From Streptomyces subrutilus (GTDB lineage: Bacteria; Actinomycetota; Actinomycetes; Streptomycetales; Streptomycetaceae): a stretch of DNA of 64,000 bases. The stretch spans positions 6,428,001-6,492,000 of the forward strand of contig NZ_CP023701.1 of the NCBI RefSeq assembly GCF_008704535.1, in the 5' to 3' direction. Under the pieces are notes generated by a model that saw only the letters and a list, made by a program, of their open reading frames with translations, made no database searches and was not told where the DNA came from. This document shows, piece after piece, positions 1 to 7,645 of this stretch; the stretch's first letter is position 1, and every line of letters begins with the position of its first letter. The translations under genes and the position numbers were made by a program.

Positions 1-765
1 GAGGTGCTCGCCACCGACCCCGCGACCGGGACCACCGTTGCCGAACCGGTGGCAGCGAGGATCGTCGGAGACGGCGAGAAGAACCTGGTCCGCATCACCG
101 TCGACACCGACGGGGACAAGGGAAGCGCGTCCGAGGTCATCACCGCGACCGACGGCCACCCCTTCTGGCTGCCGGAACGACGCGCGTGGGTGAACGCCGG
201 CGAACTCCTGGCCGGGCAGTGGCTCCAGACCTCTTCGGGCGCCTGGGTACAGGTGGAGGCCGTCAGGGCTTGGACGCAGACCCAGCGGGTCCACAACCTG
301 ACGGTGACGGACACCCACACGTACTACGTCCGCGCGGGCGCGTCCTCCGTCCTGGTCCACAACTGCGGCGGTCTCAAGGACGCCTCGGACGACGATCTGC
401 GCGCGGCCGCGCTGAAGGAGATCGCGCCGAAGAACGGCAAGCCCTTCAACCGCGACTACAACATGACCGAGGCGGGCCGTGCGCTGCAGAAGCACACCGA
501 CCCGGTCAAGCGCACCGCCGACCACGTGAAGAAGTACCTGCCGTTCCTCAACGGCGCCAACCGGCTCACCGACAAGAGGGCACTGAACGACGGCGGCGAG
601 GTCCTGCTGGACGAGATCCTGGGAAGCTCCACCACCACGAGGACCATCGAGTCGTCGTCGGCCTTCTACGGAGGGGAGATACTGGACATCATCGAGAAAT
701 CCACCGGCCGCGGCGCGAGATGGAGCATGCGCGGTGGGGGACTCCAGTTCGAGGGATGGCTATGA
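1..765 (+). CDS. Polymorphic toxin C-terminus: pretoxin Hint domain plus BECR-like toxin tip (5' cut by window)
   Basis: The reading frame is already open at base 1, so only the C-terminal 254 residues of a larger protein are present. Residues 1-120 look like a pretoxin Hint (intein-like autoprocessing) domain: ITATDGHPFW, then NLTVTDTHTYYV, ending at VLVHNCGG, the usual self-cleavage point. The last ~130 residues would be the released toxin. Its ALQKH, the GRGARW near the end and the terminal FEGWL resemble toxins of the BECR (Barnase-EndoU-ColicinE5/D-RelE) nuclease fold, so an RNase or similar nuclease is inferred. It overlaps the next gene by 4 nt, as toxin-immunity pairs do. The Hint call is firm; the toxin class is inference from short motifs. 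The delivery domains are outside the window. Confidence 0.8.
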   Translation, partial: EVLATDPATGTTVAEPVAARIVGDGEKNLVRITVDTDGDKGSASEVITATDGHPFWLPERRAWVNAGELLAGQWLQTSSGAWVQVEAVRAWTQTQRVHNLTVTDTHTYYVRAGASSVLVHNCGGLKDASDDDLRAAALKEIAPKNGKPFNRDYNMTEAGRALQKHTDPVKRTADHVKKYLPFLNGANRLTDKRALNDGGEVLLDEILGSSTTTRTIESSSAFYGGEILDIIEKSTGRGARWSMRGGGLQFEGWL

Positions 766-1028
766 GAGGTTTCACCGTCGGCGGCCGGGAGTACGCCGCC
801 CTCATCGTCCTCGGCAGCGACGATTTCGACGCCATGGAAGTGGTGGAGATGATCGACGGTAGCCGCGGCGGGCTCCTGCTGGAGTTCCGGATGGACGAGG
901 AGAGCGCCCGCCTGACCCACCTCGGCGCCGAGGTGGGCATCCCGCTCCTCCGGGCCTCCCTGGAGATCTTCCGCGAGGAGTTCCTGGAACCGAGGCGAGC
1001 GGCCGGCCTCGCGCTCCCGGCCTGGTAG
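762..1028 (+). CDS. Candidate immunity protein for the upstream toxin
   Basis: An 88-residue protein whose ATG overlaps the toxin stop codon (ATGA), implying translational coupling. The N-terminal half is acidic (SDDFDAMEVVEMIDG), a common trait of immunity proteins that mask basic nuclease active sites. No signal peptide or membrane segment is visible, so it should be cytoplasmic. I do not recognise a named immunity family. The role rests on position, size and charge. A strong hairpin follows 25 nt downstream. Confidence 0.6.
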   Translation: MRGFTVGGREYAALIVLGSDDFDAMEVVEMIDGSRGGLLLEFRMDEESARLTHLGAEVGIPLLRASLEIFREEFLEPRRAAGLALPAW

Positions 1029-1052
1029 ACCCGGGCCGCTCGACCCGTCCGC

Positions 1053-1083
1053 GGGCCCCGTCGGAACCCTTCCGGCGGGGCCC
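1053..1083 (+). terminator. GC-rich terminator hairpin after the toxin-immunity pair
   Basis: The arms GGGCCCCG and CGGGGCCC enclose an inner TCGGAA/TTCCGG stem with a 3-nt loop, giving about 14 paired bases with one wobble. No T tract follows, which is usual in streptomycetes. It separates the immunity gene from recQ. Confidence 0.6.
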
Positions 1084-1161
1084 CCGGCGTTTCCCGGCGA
1101 CTCCGCCCGCCCGCCGTCCACAGGTTCGGGCGGTCCGGGCCGGGGTGTCGGCGGGTGCCGC

Positions 1162-1173
1162 TAGGCTTCGTGG
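1162..1173 (+). promoter_or_regulatory. -10 element of a probable leaderless recQ transcript
   Basis: TAGGCT (1162-1167) matches the actinomycete -10 pattern TANNNT and sits 6 nt before the recQ ATG, so transcription should start at or next to the A of the start codon. No Shine-Dalgarno sequence precedes the gene. The -35 region is not clear. Confidence 0.5.
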
Positions 1174-3225
1174 ATGGGCCTTTCCGACACTTCCCCCGAG
1201 ACCTCCGACGCCTTGCGGGTGCTGCACCGCGTCTTCGGTTTCAGCTCCTTCCGCGGCGAGCAGCAGGAGATCATCGAGCAGGTCGTCGGCGGCGGTGACG
1301 CCCTCGTGCTGATGCCGACCGGCGGCGGCAAGTCGCTCTGCTACCAGATTCCCGCGCTCGTCCGGGACGGCACGGGCGTCGTGATCTCCCCGCTGATCGC
1401 GCTGATGCAGGACCAGGTCAACGCGCTGACCGCCCTCGGGGTGCGGGCCGGTTTCCTCAATTCCACACAGGACCCGTACGAGCGGCAGGCCGTCGAGCGG
1501 TCCTTCCTCGACGGCGAGCTGGACCTGCTCTACCTGGCCCCGGAGCGGCTGCGCACCGAGAGCGCCCAGCGGCTCCTCGACCGGGGCACGGTGTCGGTCT
1601 TCGCGATCGACGAGGCGCACTGCGTCGCCCAGTGGGGCCACGACTTCCGACCCGACTACCTGTCCCTGTCCATGCTGCACGAGCGCTGGCCGAAGGTGCC
1701 GCGGATCGCGCTGACGGCCACGGCCACCGAGGCCACGCACGCGGAGATCGTGACCCGGCTCGGCCTGGAGGACGCCCGGCACTTCGTGGCCAGCTTCGAC
1801 CGGCCGAACATCCAGTACCGCATCGTCCCGAAGAACAACCCGACGAAGCAGCTGCTGGACCTGATCCGCACCGAGCACCCCGGCGACGCCGGAGTCGTCT
1901 ACTGCCTCTCGCGGGCCTCGGTGGAGAAGACCGCGGCCTTCCTCGTGGAGCAGGGCATCGACGCCGTGGCCTACCACGCCGGGATGGACGCCCGCGCGCG
2001 GGCGGCGAACCAGGCGCGCTTCCTGCGCGAGGACGGGGTCGTGGTGGTGGCCACGATCGCCTTCGGGATGGGCATCGACAAGCCGGACGTGCGCTTCGTG
2101 GCCCACCTCGACCTGCCGAAGTCCGTCGAGGGCTACTACCAGGAGACCGGCCGCGCGGGCCGCGACGGCGAGCCCGCCACGGCGTGGCTGGCCTACGGGC
2201 TGCAGGACGTGGTCCAGCAGCGCAAGCTCATCGACGGCTCCGAGGGCGACGACGCGCACCGCCGGTCACTGGGCATGCACCTGGACGCGATGCTCGCGCT
2301 CTGCGAGACGGTCACCTGCCGCCGGGTGCGGCTGCTGGCCTACTTCGGGCAGTCGGGCGAGCCGTGCGGCAACTGCGACACCTGCCTGACCCCGGCCGAG
2401 TCCTGGGACGGCACGGTCGCGGCGCAGAAGCTGCTGTCCACCGTGTGGCGGCTGGCGAAGGAGCGGCGCCAGAAGTTCGGCGCCGGCCAGATCATCGACA
2501 TCCTCCAGGGCAAGAAGACGGCCAAGGTCATCCAGTTCGACCACGACGGGCTCTCGGTGTTCGGCATCGGCGCGGACCTGGGTACCGCGGAGTGGCGGGG
2601 GGTCGTGCGCCAGCTGCTGGCGCTGCGGCTGCTGGCCGTGGAGGGCGACTACGGGACGCTGGTGCTGACGGAGGAGAGCGGCGAGGTGCTGGGCGGCCGC
2701 CGCAGCGTCTCGATGCGCAAGGAGAAGGCGCCCGCGAGCCCGGCCCGCAAGGAGTCCGGATCGCGCTCGTCGAAGGGCGCCCGGGTCCCGGTCGACCTGC
2801 CGGCCGAGGCCGAACCGGTCTTCCTGGCCCTCCGCGCCTGGCGGGCCGAGACGGCGCGCGAGCAGGGCGTACCGGCGTACGTGGTCTTCCACGACGCCAC
2901 GCTGCGGGAGATCGCCACCCGGCTCCCCGCCACGGATCAGGAGCTGGGCACGATCGGCGGGATCGGCGAGGCGAAGCTCGCCAAGTACGCCGAGGGTGTC
3001 CTCGCCACCCTCGCCGCGTCCGGGGCCGGCGAGCCGGCCACGACCACGGCCTCCGCCGCGTCCACGGCCGCTCCGGCGGCCGCCCGTCCCGCGCCCGCCG
3101 ACGCGCCCGCCCCGGCCGCTGCCGCGCGCCCGGCCCGCTCCGCGCCGCCGGCTGCCGCGGCGCCGTACGACGAGGAGCCGCCCTTCGGCCTGGACGAGGA
3201 GGTCCCGCCCGAGGAGGACTGGTAG
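1174..3225 (+). CDS. recQ: ATP-dependent DNA helicase RecQ
   Basis: A 3'-5' DNA helicase of recombination and replication-fork repair, 683 residues. Superfamily 2 motifs are intact: the FRGEQQ motif 0 near residue 26, Walker A MPTGGGKS at ~47-54, the DEAH box at ~146 (AIDEAHCVAQWGHDFRPDY), and motif VI QETGRAGRDG near 325. The RecQ C-terminal zinc site is present (a Cys around 382, then CGNCDTC near 400), followed by a winged helix and an HRDC-like region (~540-610). A low-complexity Ala/Pro tail and an acidic C-terminus extend it beyond the ~610 residues of E. coli RecQ. The start follows a -10 hexamer directly. It stands alone and converges on the next gene through a shared terminator. Confidence 0.95.
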   Translation: MGLSDTSPETSDALRVLHRVFGFSSFRGEQQEIIEQVVGGGDALVLMPTGGGKSLCYQIPALVRDGTGVVISPLIALMQDQVNALTALGVRAGFLNSTQDPYERQAVERSFLDGELDLLYLAPERLRTESAQRLLDRGTVSVFAIDEAHCVAQWGHDFRPDYLSLSMLHERWPKVPRIALTATATEATHAEIVTRLGLEDARHFVASFDRPNIQYRIVPKNNPTKQLLDLIRTEHPGDAGVVYCLSRASVEKTAAFLVEQGIDAVAYHAGMDARARAANQARFLREDGVVVVATIAFGMGIDKPDVRFVAHLDLPKSVEGYYQETGRAGRDGEPATAWLAYGLQDVVQQRKLIDGSEGDDAHRRSLGMHLDAMLALCETVTCRRVRLLAYFGQSGEPCGNCDTCLTPAESWDGTVAAQKLLSTVWRLAKERRQKFGAGQIIDILQGKKTAKVIQFDHDGLSVFGIGADLGTAEWRGVVRQLLALRLLAVEGDYGTLVLTEESGEVLGGRRSVSMRKEKAPASPARKESGSRSSKGARVPVDLPAEAEPVFLALRAWRAETAREQGVPAYVVFHDATLREIATRLPATDQELGTIGGIGEAKLAKYAEGVLATLAASGAGEPATTTASAASTAAPAAARPAPADAPAPAAAARPARSAPPAAAAPYDEEPPFGLDEEVPPEEDW

Positions 3226-3232
3226 GAGAGGG

Positions 3233-3268
3233 CCGAGCCGCACCCGCCGAAGGGCGGGTGCGGCTCGG
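3233..3268. terminator. Bidirectional terminator between recQ and the EF-hand/MGS gene
   Basis: A perfect 16-bp inverted repeat (CCGAGCCGCACCCGCC / GGCGGGTGCGGCTCGG) with a GAAG loop lies in the 55-bp gap between two convergent genes. It can terminate transcription from both sides. Confidence 0.85.
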
Positions 3269-3280
3269 GAAGCGGGTCGG

Positions 3281-4249
3281 TCAGGCCGGAACGGACACCG
3301 TCGGCGCGTCCGCCGCGGACTGTCCGGGGATCTGCAGGGCCGCGCTGGTGATCAGGGCGTCGGCGGTGGCGGAGTTCAGCGCGATGGGGATGTTGGCGAG
3401 GGCGGCGAGCCGGATCAGGGCGCGGACGTCGTCGCCGTGGGGGTGCGCGCTGAGCGGGTCGTAGAAGAAGATCAGCAGGCCGATGTCGCCGCTGGTGACG
3501 AGGGCGCCGATCTGCTGGTCGCCGCCGAGCGGGCCGCTGCGCAGCGGGGTGACCGGCAGACCGAGCCGGCGGTTGATGAGGGTGCCGGTGGTGCCGGTGC
3601 CGTAGAGGCGGTGCCGGCCGAGTTCGGCGGAGCGGCGCTCGGTCCACGCCAGGAGGTCGGCCTTGCGGGTGTCGTGGGCGACCAGGGCGATGCCCAGCGG
3701 TCCGCCGGCGGGGGCCTGGTCCCCGGTGAGCCAGGAGGCGTCCGCGAGGGGGTACAGCTGCACGGCGGCGGCCCGGAACTCGGCCCGGGTGATGCGGCCG
3801 TCGCCGTCCGCGTCGACGGTCTCGAAGGCCAGGCCCGAGGTGTCGCCGTCCAGCCCGGTCGCGCCGAAGATCCGCTCGTACTCCGCCGCGTCGATGGTTC
3901 CGTCGCCGTCCCGGTCGAGCGCGTCGGCCAGGCAGTCCACGGCGCGCAGGGTGGACTCCCGGAAGTGCGGGTCGGCGTCGAAGGCTCCGCGCGCGGTGGC
4001 CGCGATGAACTCCTGCTCGCTGATGCGTCCGCCGCGGTCGGTGTCGGACACGGCGGCGAGCTGGGTCCACAGCTCCGCGTAGGCGTCGTAGAGCGCGGTC
4101 CGGCGCCGCGTGTCGTCGGCGACGGTCAGCTTCTCGGCGACCCGGGCGGCGTAGGCGATCAGATCCTCACGGCCGAGCTGGCCGTCGCGGTCCAGGTCGT
4201 ACGCGCGGAAGATCGCGGTGATGCGGGGCAGCCATGCTTCGGACGACAT
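3281..4249 (-). CDS. EF-hand domain fused to methylglyoxal synthase
   Basis: A 322-residue two-part protein. The N-terminal ~170 residues carry four EF-hand loops (DLDRDGQLGRED, DTDRGGRISEQE, DRDGDGTIDAAE, DADGDGRITRAE); the second lacks one ligand. The C-terminal ~140 residues match methylglyoxal synthase: IALVAHDTRK, HRLYGTGTTG, SGPLGGDQQIGALV, FFYDPLSAHPHGDDV and IPIALNSATADALI. That enzyme converts dihydroxyacetone phosphate to methylglyoxal and is normally a stand-alone ~150-residue protein. Both parts are in one frame with no sign of a join error. The ATG at 4249 follows GAAAGAGG; longer in-frame starts would add Arg/Pro-rich low-complexity sequence. Calcium control of the enzyme is inferred from the architecture. 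Confidence 0.85.
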   Translation of the reverse strand: MSSEAWLPRITAIFRAYDLDRDGQLGREDLIAYAARVAEKLTVADDTRRRTALYDAYAELWTQLAAVSDTDRGGRISEQEFIAATARGAFDADPHFRESTLRAVDCLADALDRDGDGTIDAAEYERIFGATGLDGDTSGLAFETVDADGDGRITRAEFRAAAVQLYPLADASWLTGDQAPAGGPLGIALVAHDTRKADLLAWTERRSAELGRHRLYGTGTTGTLINRRLGLPVTPLRSGPLGGDQQIGALVTSGDIGLLIFFYDPLSAHPHGDDVRALIRLAALANIPIALNSATADALITSAALQIPGQSAADAPTVSVPA

Positions 4250-4876
4250 CGGGACGTACCTCTTTCGGGCGGGGAGGGGGAGCCGGGAGCGGCGCCCGCG
4301 GAGCCGGGCCGGAGCCGGGCGGGATCCGATCGGAGCGGCGCCGTCCGCCGTGGCGGCGCGGGCGGTACAGGATCCTCGCATCGCGGCGCCGCCCGTTCCG
4401 GCCGGATGCGGGTGCGCAGACCGGTACGACCCGAACGAGGGATGCCCGGTCCGACGGGGACATGGCCGGAAACACACGGATGCCGAAACGATCCCTCGGA
4501 GCAGGACCCCGCCCGACCGGCTCGGCACTTGCTTCCCGGCCCCGTGCGGATCACCATCGAACCGGTGCGCAGCCGGGGCGCGGCTTCGCGCGCGCACGGA
4601 GGGCGGCGCGGCCACCGGCACGGCATGAGCTGTGCTTCCTCGGCGCACAAGGGAGCTTTCAGCCCCTCGCCCGGTTCACTCGGTGGGGGGACACGGTCTC
4701 CCGCGAGGGTGACGACCGACGACGGGTGACCGGCGACGGGTGACCGACGAGCGGCGACGCGCCACGGGCGCCCGGGCGCGCCCGAGGACCGGGCGGGAGG
4801 CGTGCCCCGCGTCGCCGCGCCCCGCCCGTCGCGCCGCCCCGCGCCACCCGTCGCGCCGCCCGGTGCCGCGTCTCGC
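4250..4876. other. 627-bp non-coding stretch between the two EF-hand genes
   Basis: No convincing gene is seen on either strand; the open frames are Arg/Pro-rich shadows. A short direct repeat, CGACGGGTGACCG, occurs twice near 4720-4745, and CCCGTCGCGCCGCCC occurs twice near 4825-4860. The promoter of the EF-hand/MGS gene should lie here, but no clear -35/-10 pair could be picked. Confidence 0.5.
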
Positions 4877-5434
4877 CTACAGGTTCCCGAACAGCCAGTT
4901 GCCGGGGGCCTGGGGGTCCTCGCTCGTGTAGAACTCCTCGGTGGCCCGGCGGATCTCGTCGCGGCCGAGGTTGCCGTCCCCGTCCACGTCGAGCCTGGCG
5001 AAGGCGACCTTCAGGTCCTGGGGGGAGGTGCCGAGGGACTTGATGTACATGGTCTGGAACTCGTCCTCGTCGATGAGGCCGTTGCCGTCCGTGTCGGCGA
5101 TGTCCATCCAGGCGTCGACCATGACGCTCAGGCGCTGCAGGATGCCCTCGCGGTCGTTCGCGGCGGCCTTCCTCATCCCCGCGACGAACTCGGCCCGGTC
5201 CAGCACGCCGTCCTGGTCGGAGTCCATCGTGGAGAGGTCGTGGATCCACAGCTGGGTGAACGCACCCCGCAGGCGGGCGATCTTCGTGGCGTCACCGCTC
5301 AGGTCGAACGCGGCCGCGAGCCGGTTGCCGAGCACCAGCAGGTCCTCCTCGCGCAGGTTGCCGTCTCCGTCGACGTCGAGCATGGCGAAGGCACGGTCGA
5401 GCTTCCGGTCCAGCACTCCGGTAGCAGCATTCAC
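4877..5434 (-). CDS. EF-hand calcium-binding protein (calerythrin-like)
   Basis: 185 residues, with three canonical calcium loops (DVDGDGNLREED, DSDQDGVLDRAE, DVDGDGNLGRDE) and a fourth, DTDGNGLIDEDE, in the typical paired spacing. It lacks a signal peptide, so it is probably a cytoplasmic calcium buffer or sensor like calerythrin of Saccharopolyspora. The GTG start at 5434 is preceded by AGGAGA at good spacing. It lies downstream of an inverted repeat shared with the divergent cqsA-like gene, and is the second EF-hand gene in 2 kb. Confidence 0.85.
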   Translation of the reverse strand: MNAATGVLDRKLDRAFAMLDVDGDGNLREEDLLVLGNRLAAAFDLSGDATKIARLRGAFTQLWIHDLSTMDSDQDGVLDRAEFVAGMRKAAANDREGILQRLSVMVDAWMDIADTDGNGLIDEDEFQTMYIKSLGTSPQDLKVAFARLDVDGDGNLGRDEIRRATEEFYTSEDPQAPGNWLFGNL

Positions 5435-5471
5435 AGGTCTTCTCCTCTACATCCGCCCACACGGGCACAAA

Positions 5472-5489
5472 GATCACCCAATGGTGATC
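5472..5489. promoter_or_regulatory. Candidate operator in the EF-hand/cqsA-like divergent region
   Basis: A perfect inverted repeat, GATCACC-CAAT-GGTGATC (7-bp arms, 4-nt spacer), in the 143-bp gap between the divergently transcribed EF-hand and autoinducer-synthase-like genes. Its size fits a dimeric repressor site. No regulator gene is adjacent. Confidence 0.5.
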
Positions 5490-5577
5490 ACACGGGAGGA
5501 AACGATCGGCCATCTGCTTTGATACGGCTTCCGGAAAACGAAGTTGACCGTCCGTCGGCAAGAGGTCCACGCAGCTC

Positions 5578-6765
5578 ATGACAGCCACCACCACGGCAGC
5601 CCCGCGCCTTCCCGCACCCTTCCGCCTCGGGATCGAGCGCCACATGCAGCGCGTCCGCCGGGACTGGGACGGCAGCCACCCGCTGCACGGCAGGCCACCG
5701 GGCCCGGACGCGGTCGTGGTCAACAGCAACGACTACCTCGCCCTCGCGCGCCACCCGCGCATCGTCCGGGCCATGACCGAAGCCTTGGACGCCGACGGCG
5801 CCGGCGCCCTCATGTCGGGCGTGTTCCTGCACGGCGACCACCCGCAGCTCCGGCTGGAGCGCGAACTCGCCGCCCACGTGGGGGCCCCGGCGGGGATCCT
5901 CTGCCAATCCGGCTGGGCGGCCAACACCGGACTGCTCCAGACCCTCACCGAGCCCGGCACCCCGGTCTACATCGACATGATGGCCCACATGTCCCTGTGG
6001 GAGGGCGCCCGCATCGCGGGCGCGGCCATCCACCGCTTCCGGCACAACGACACCGACCACCTGCGCCGCCGCATCGGCGACCACGGGCCCGGCGTCATCC
6101 TGGTCGACTCGGTCTACAGCACCGACGGCAGCACCTGCCCCCTCCGCGAGACGGCGGACCTGGCGGCGGAGTACGACTGCGTCCTGGTGGTCGACGAATC
6201 CCACTCCCTCGGCACCCACGGCGACCTCGGTGACGGCATGACCGCCGGCCTCGGCCTCACCGACCGGGTCCACTTCCGTACCGCCAGCCTCTCCAAGGCC
6301 TTCGCGGGCAGGGCCGGCTTCATCGCCTCCTGCGACGCATCGTTCACCGGCCATTTCAAGATGGGCTCCCACCCGGCCGTGTTCAGCTCCACCCTGCTGC
6401 CCCACGACCTCGCCGGTCTCGCCGAAACGCTCGCCCTGATCCGCGAGGACACCTGGCGGCGCACCCGCCTGCACGGGATCTCCACCCGTGTGCGCGGGGA
6501 ACTCTCCGCCGCCGGCCTCGACCTCCACGACTCGCGCAGCCACATCCTGGCCCTGGTGGCGGGCGACGAACGGCAGGTCATGGCCCTGCGTGACACCCTC
6601 GAAGACCGTGGTGTCTTCGGCTCCGTCTTCTGCCCGCCCGCCACCCCCCGCACCCGCTCACTGGTCCGGATCTCCCTCCACGCCGGGCTCTCCGACCTCC
6701 AGGTGGACCGCCTCATCACCGCCTGCCTGCGCACCCGCTCCGCCGCCCCGGTCCGCCGCCCCTGA
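5578..6765 (+). CDS. cqsA: CqsA-like alpha-hydroxyketone autoinducer synthase (PLP-dependent)
   Basis: A 395-residue fold-type I PLP enzyme of the alpha-oxoamine synthase group. It is clearly closer to Vibrio CqsA (389 residues) than to KBL or BioF. Shared stretches recalled from CqsA include SNDYLALA, QSGWAAN, AHMSLWEGAR, VDESHSLGTHG, SSTLLP and GVFGSVFC.PAT. The PLP lysine is in TASLSKAF near residue 240, and the HSLGTHG Asp/His set is present. CqsA joins an acyl-CoA to S-adenosylmethionine or 2-aminobutyrate to make the CAI-1 family of signals. No CqsS-type sensor kinase is in the window, so whether the product is a signal here is inference. The ATG has a distant AGAGG upstream. Confidence 0.88.
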   Translation: MTATTTAAPRLPAPFRLGIERHMQRVRRDWDGSHPLHGRPPGPDAVVVNSNDYLALARHPRIVRAMTEALDADGAGALMSGVFLHGDHPQLRLERELAAHVGAPAGILCQSGWAANTGLLQTLTEPGTPVYIDMMAHMSLWEGARIAGAAIHRFRHNDTDHLRRRIGDHGPGVILVDSVYSTDGSTCPLRETADLAAEYDCVLVVDESHSLGTHGDLGDGMTAGLGLTDRVHFRTASLSKAFAGRAGFIASCDASFTGHFKMGSHPAVFSSTLLPHDLAGLAETLALIREDTWRRTRLHGISTRVRGELSAAGLDLHDSRSHILALVAGDERQVMALRDTLEDRGVFGSVFCPPATPRTRSLVRISLHAGLSDLQVDRLITACLRTRSAAPVRRP

Positions 6766-6823
6766 CCCGACACGGCCGCGGGCGCGGCAGAATCGTTCCC
6801 GGACCGACCCCGTGGACGGTGGC

Positions 6824-6836
6824 TATGCTGCGGCGC
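6824..6836 (+). promoter_or_regulatory. -10 element for a leaderless DJ-1/PfpI gene
   Basis: TATGCT (6824-6829) is followed by 7 nt and then the ATG at 6837. This spacing indicates a leaderless transcript and favours 6837 over the in-frame GTG at 6819, which would lie upstream of the -10. Confidence 0.5.
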
Positions 6837-7472
6837 ATGGACATCGTGATCCCGCTCTTCGACCGCTTCGAGCCGCTCGACGCGATCGGGCCGTACGAGA
6901 TCCTCGGCAACGTGCCCGGCGCCACCGTGCGGTTCGTCGCCACCGAACCCGGCCTGGTGCGCGACGCGTTGGGCTCCCTGCCGGTGCACGTCGGAACCGG
7001 GTACGCCGAGGTGGAGCGCTGCGACGTCCTGCTGATCCCGGGCGGGGGCAGCCACCTGGCCATGGTCGAGGACCCGGCCTTCCTCGACTGGGTGCGTCGG
7101 ATCCACTCCGGCACCCGCTTCACCACCTCGGTCTGCACGGGCTCCCTGGTGCTCGGCGCGGCAGGCCTGCTGGAGGGCCTGACCGCCACCACCCACTGGG
7201 CCGCGGTGGCCGCTCTGGAGTCCCACGGCGCCGTCTACACCCCGGAGCGGGTGGTCCGGCACGACCGGTTGATCACCTCGGCCGGGGTCTCCTCCGGCAT
7301 CGACATGGCGGTCCGGCTGGCCGCCCTGCTCACCGACGAGGTCACCGCCCAGGCGATCCAGCTCTACACCGAGTACGACCCGCAACCCCCCTTCGACACC
7401 GGCTCGGTGGCCAAGGCCCCGGCCGAGGTCCTCGCGCGGGCGCGCACGCTGGGACGGTCCGGTAGGGCGTGA
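6837..7472 (+). CDS. DJ-1/PfpI family protein (isonitrile hydratase-like)
   Basis: 211 residues with the class I glutamine amidotransferase-like DJ-1/PfpI fold. The nucleophile elbow is SVCTGSLVLGAAGLL, with the catalytic Cys near residue 100, followed by TTHW and later SAGVSSGIDMAVRL. The LLIPGGG strand precedes the elbow. This layout matches isonitrile hydratase InhA and the ligand-binding half of GlxA/FtrA regulators, but no AraC DNA-binding domain follows, so it is a stand-alone enzyme or small-molecule hydrolase. Substrate unknown. Confidence 0.85.
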   Translation: MDIVIPLFDRFEPLDAIGPYEILGNVPGATVRFVATEPGLVRDALGSLPVHVGTGYAEVERCDVLLIPGGGSHLAMVEDPAFLDWVRRIHSGTRFTTSVCTGSLVLGAAGLLEGLTATTHWAAVAALESHGAVYTPERVVRHDRLITSAGVSSGIDMAVRLAALLTDEVTAQAIQLYTEYDPQPPFDTGSVAKAPAEVLARARTLGRSGRA

Positions 7473-7632
7473 GCGACGGGTCAACCGGCCGGCCGTCCAT
7501 GGATCCCGTTCACCGGTCCCGTCCATGGAGCCGCACCGCGGGCGGCGTCGCCCGCCGCCGCCCGTTGGGCCGTCGGGCCGTACCCGCCGGTGCGCCGTCC
7601 CGGGAACGCCCGGCGTGCCGTCGTGGCCGGCC

Positions 7633-7645
7633 TACGGTGCATTGC
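7633..7645 (+). promoter_or_regulatory. -10 element for a leaderless APH(3')-like gene
   Basis: TACGGT (7633-7638) lies 7 nt before the GTG at 7646. The frame stays open to 7469, but the added residues are low-complexity Arg-rich, so the GTG is the better start. Confidence 0.45.

Noticed and set aside
4740..5581. Long open frames opposite the EF-hand gene
   Set aside because: They are high-GC antisense shadows: composition is Arg/Pro/Val-rich without domain similarity, while the minus-strand EF-hand protein is unmistakable.
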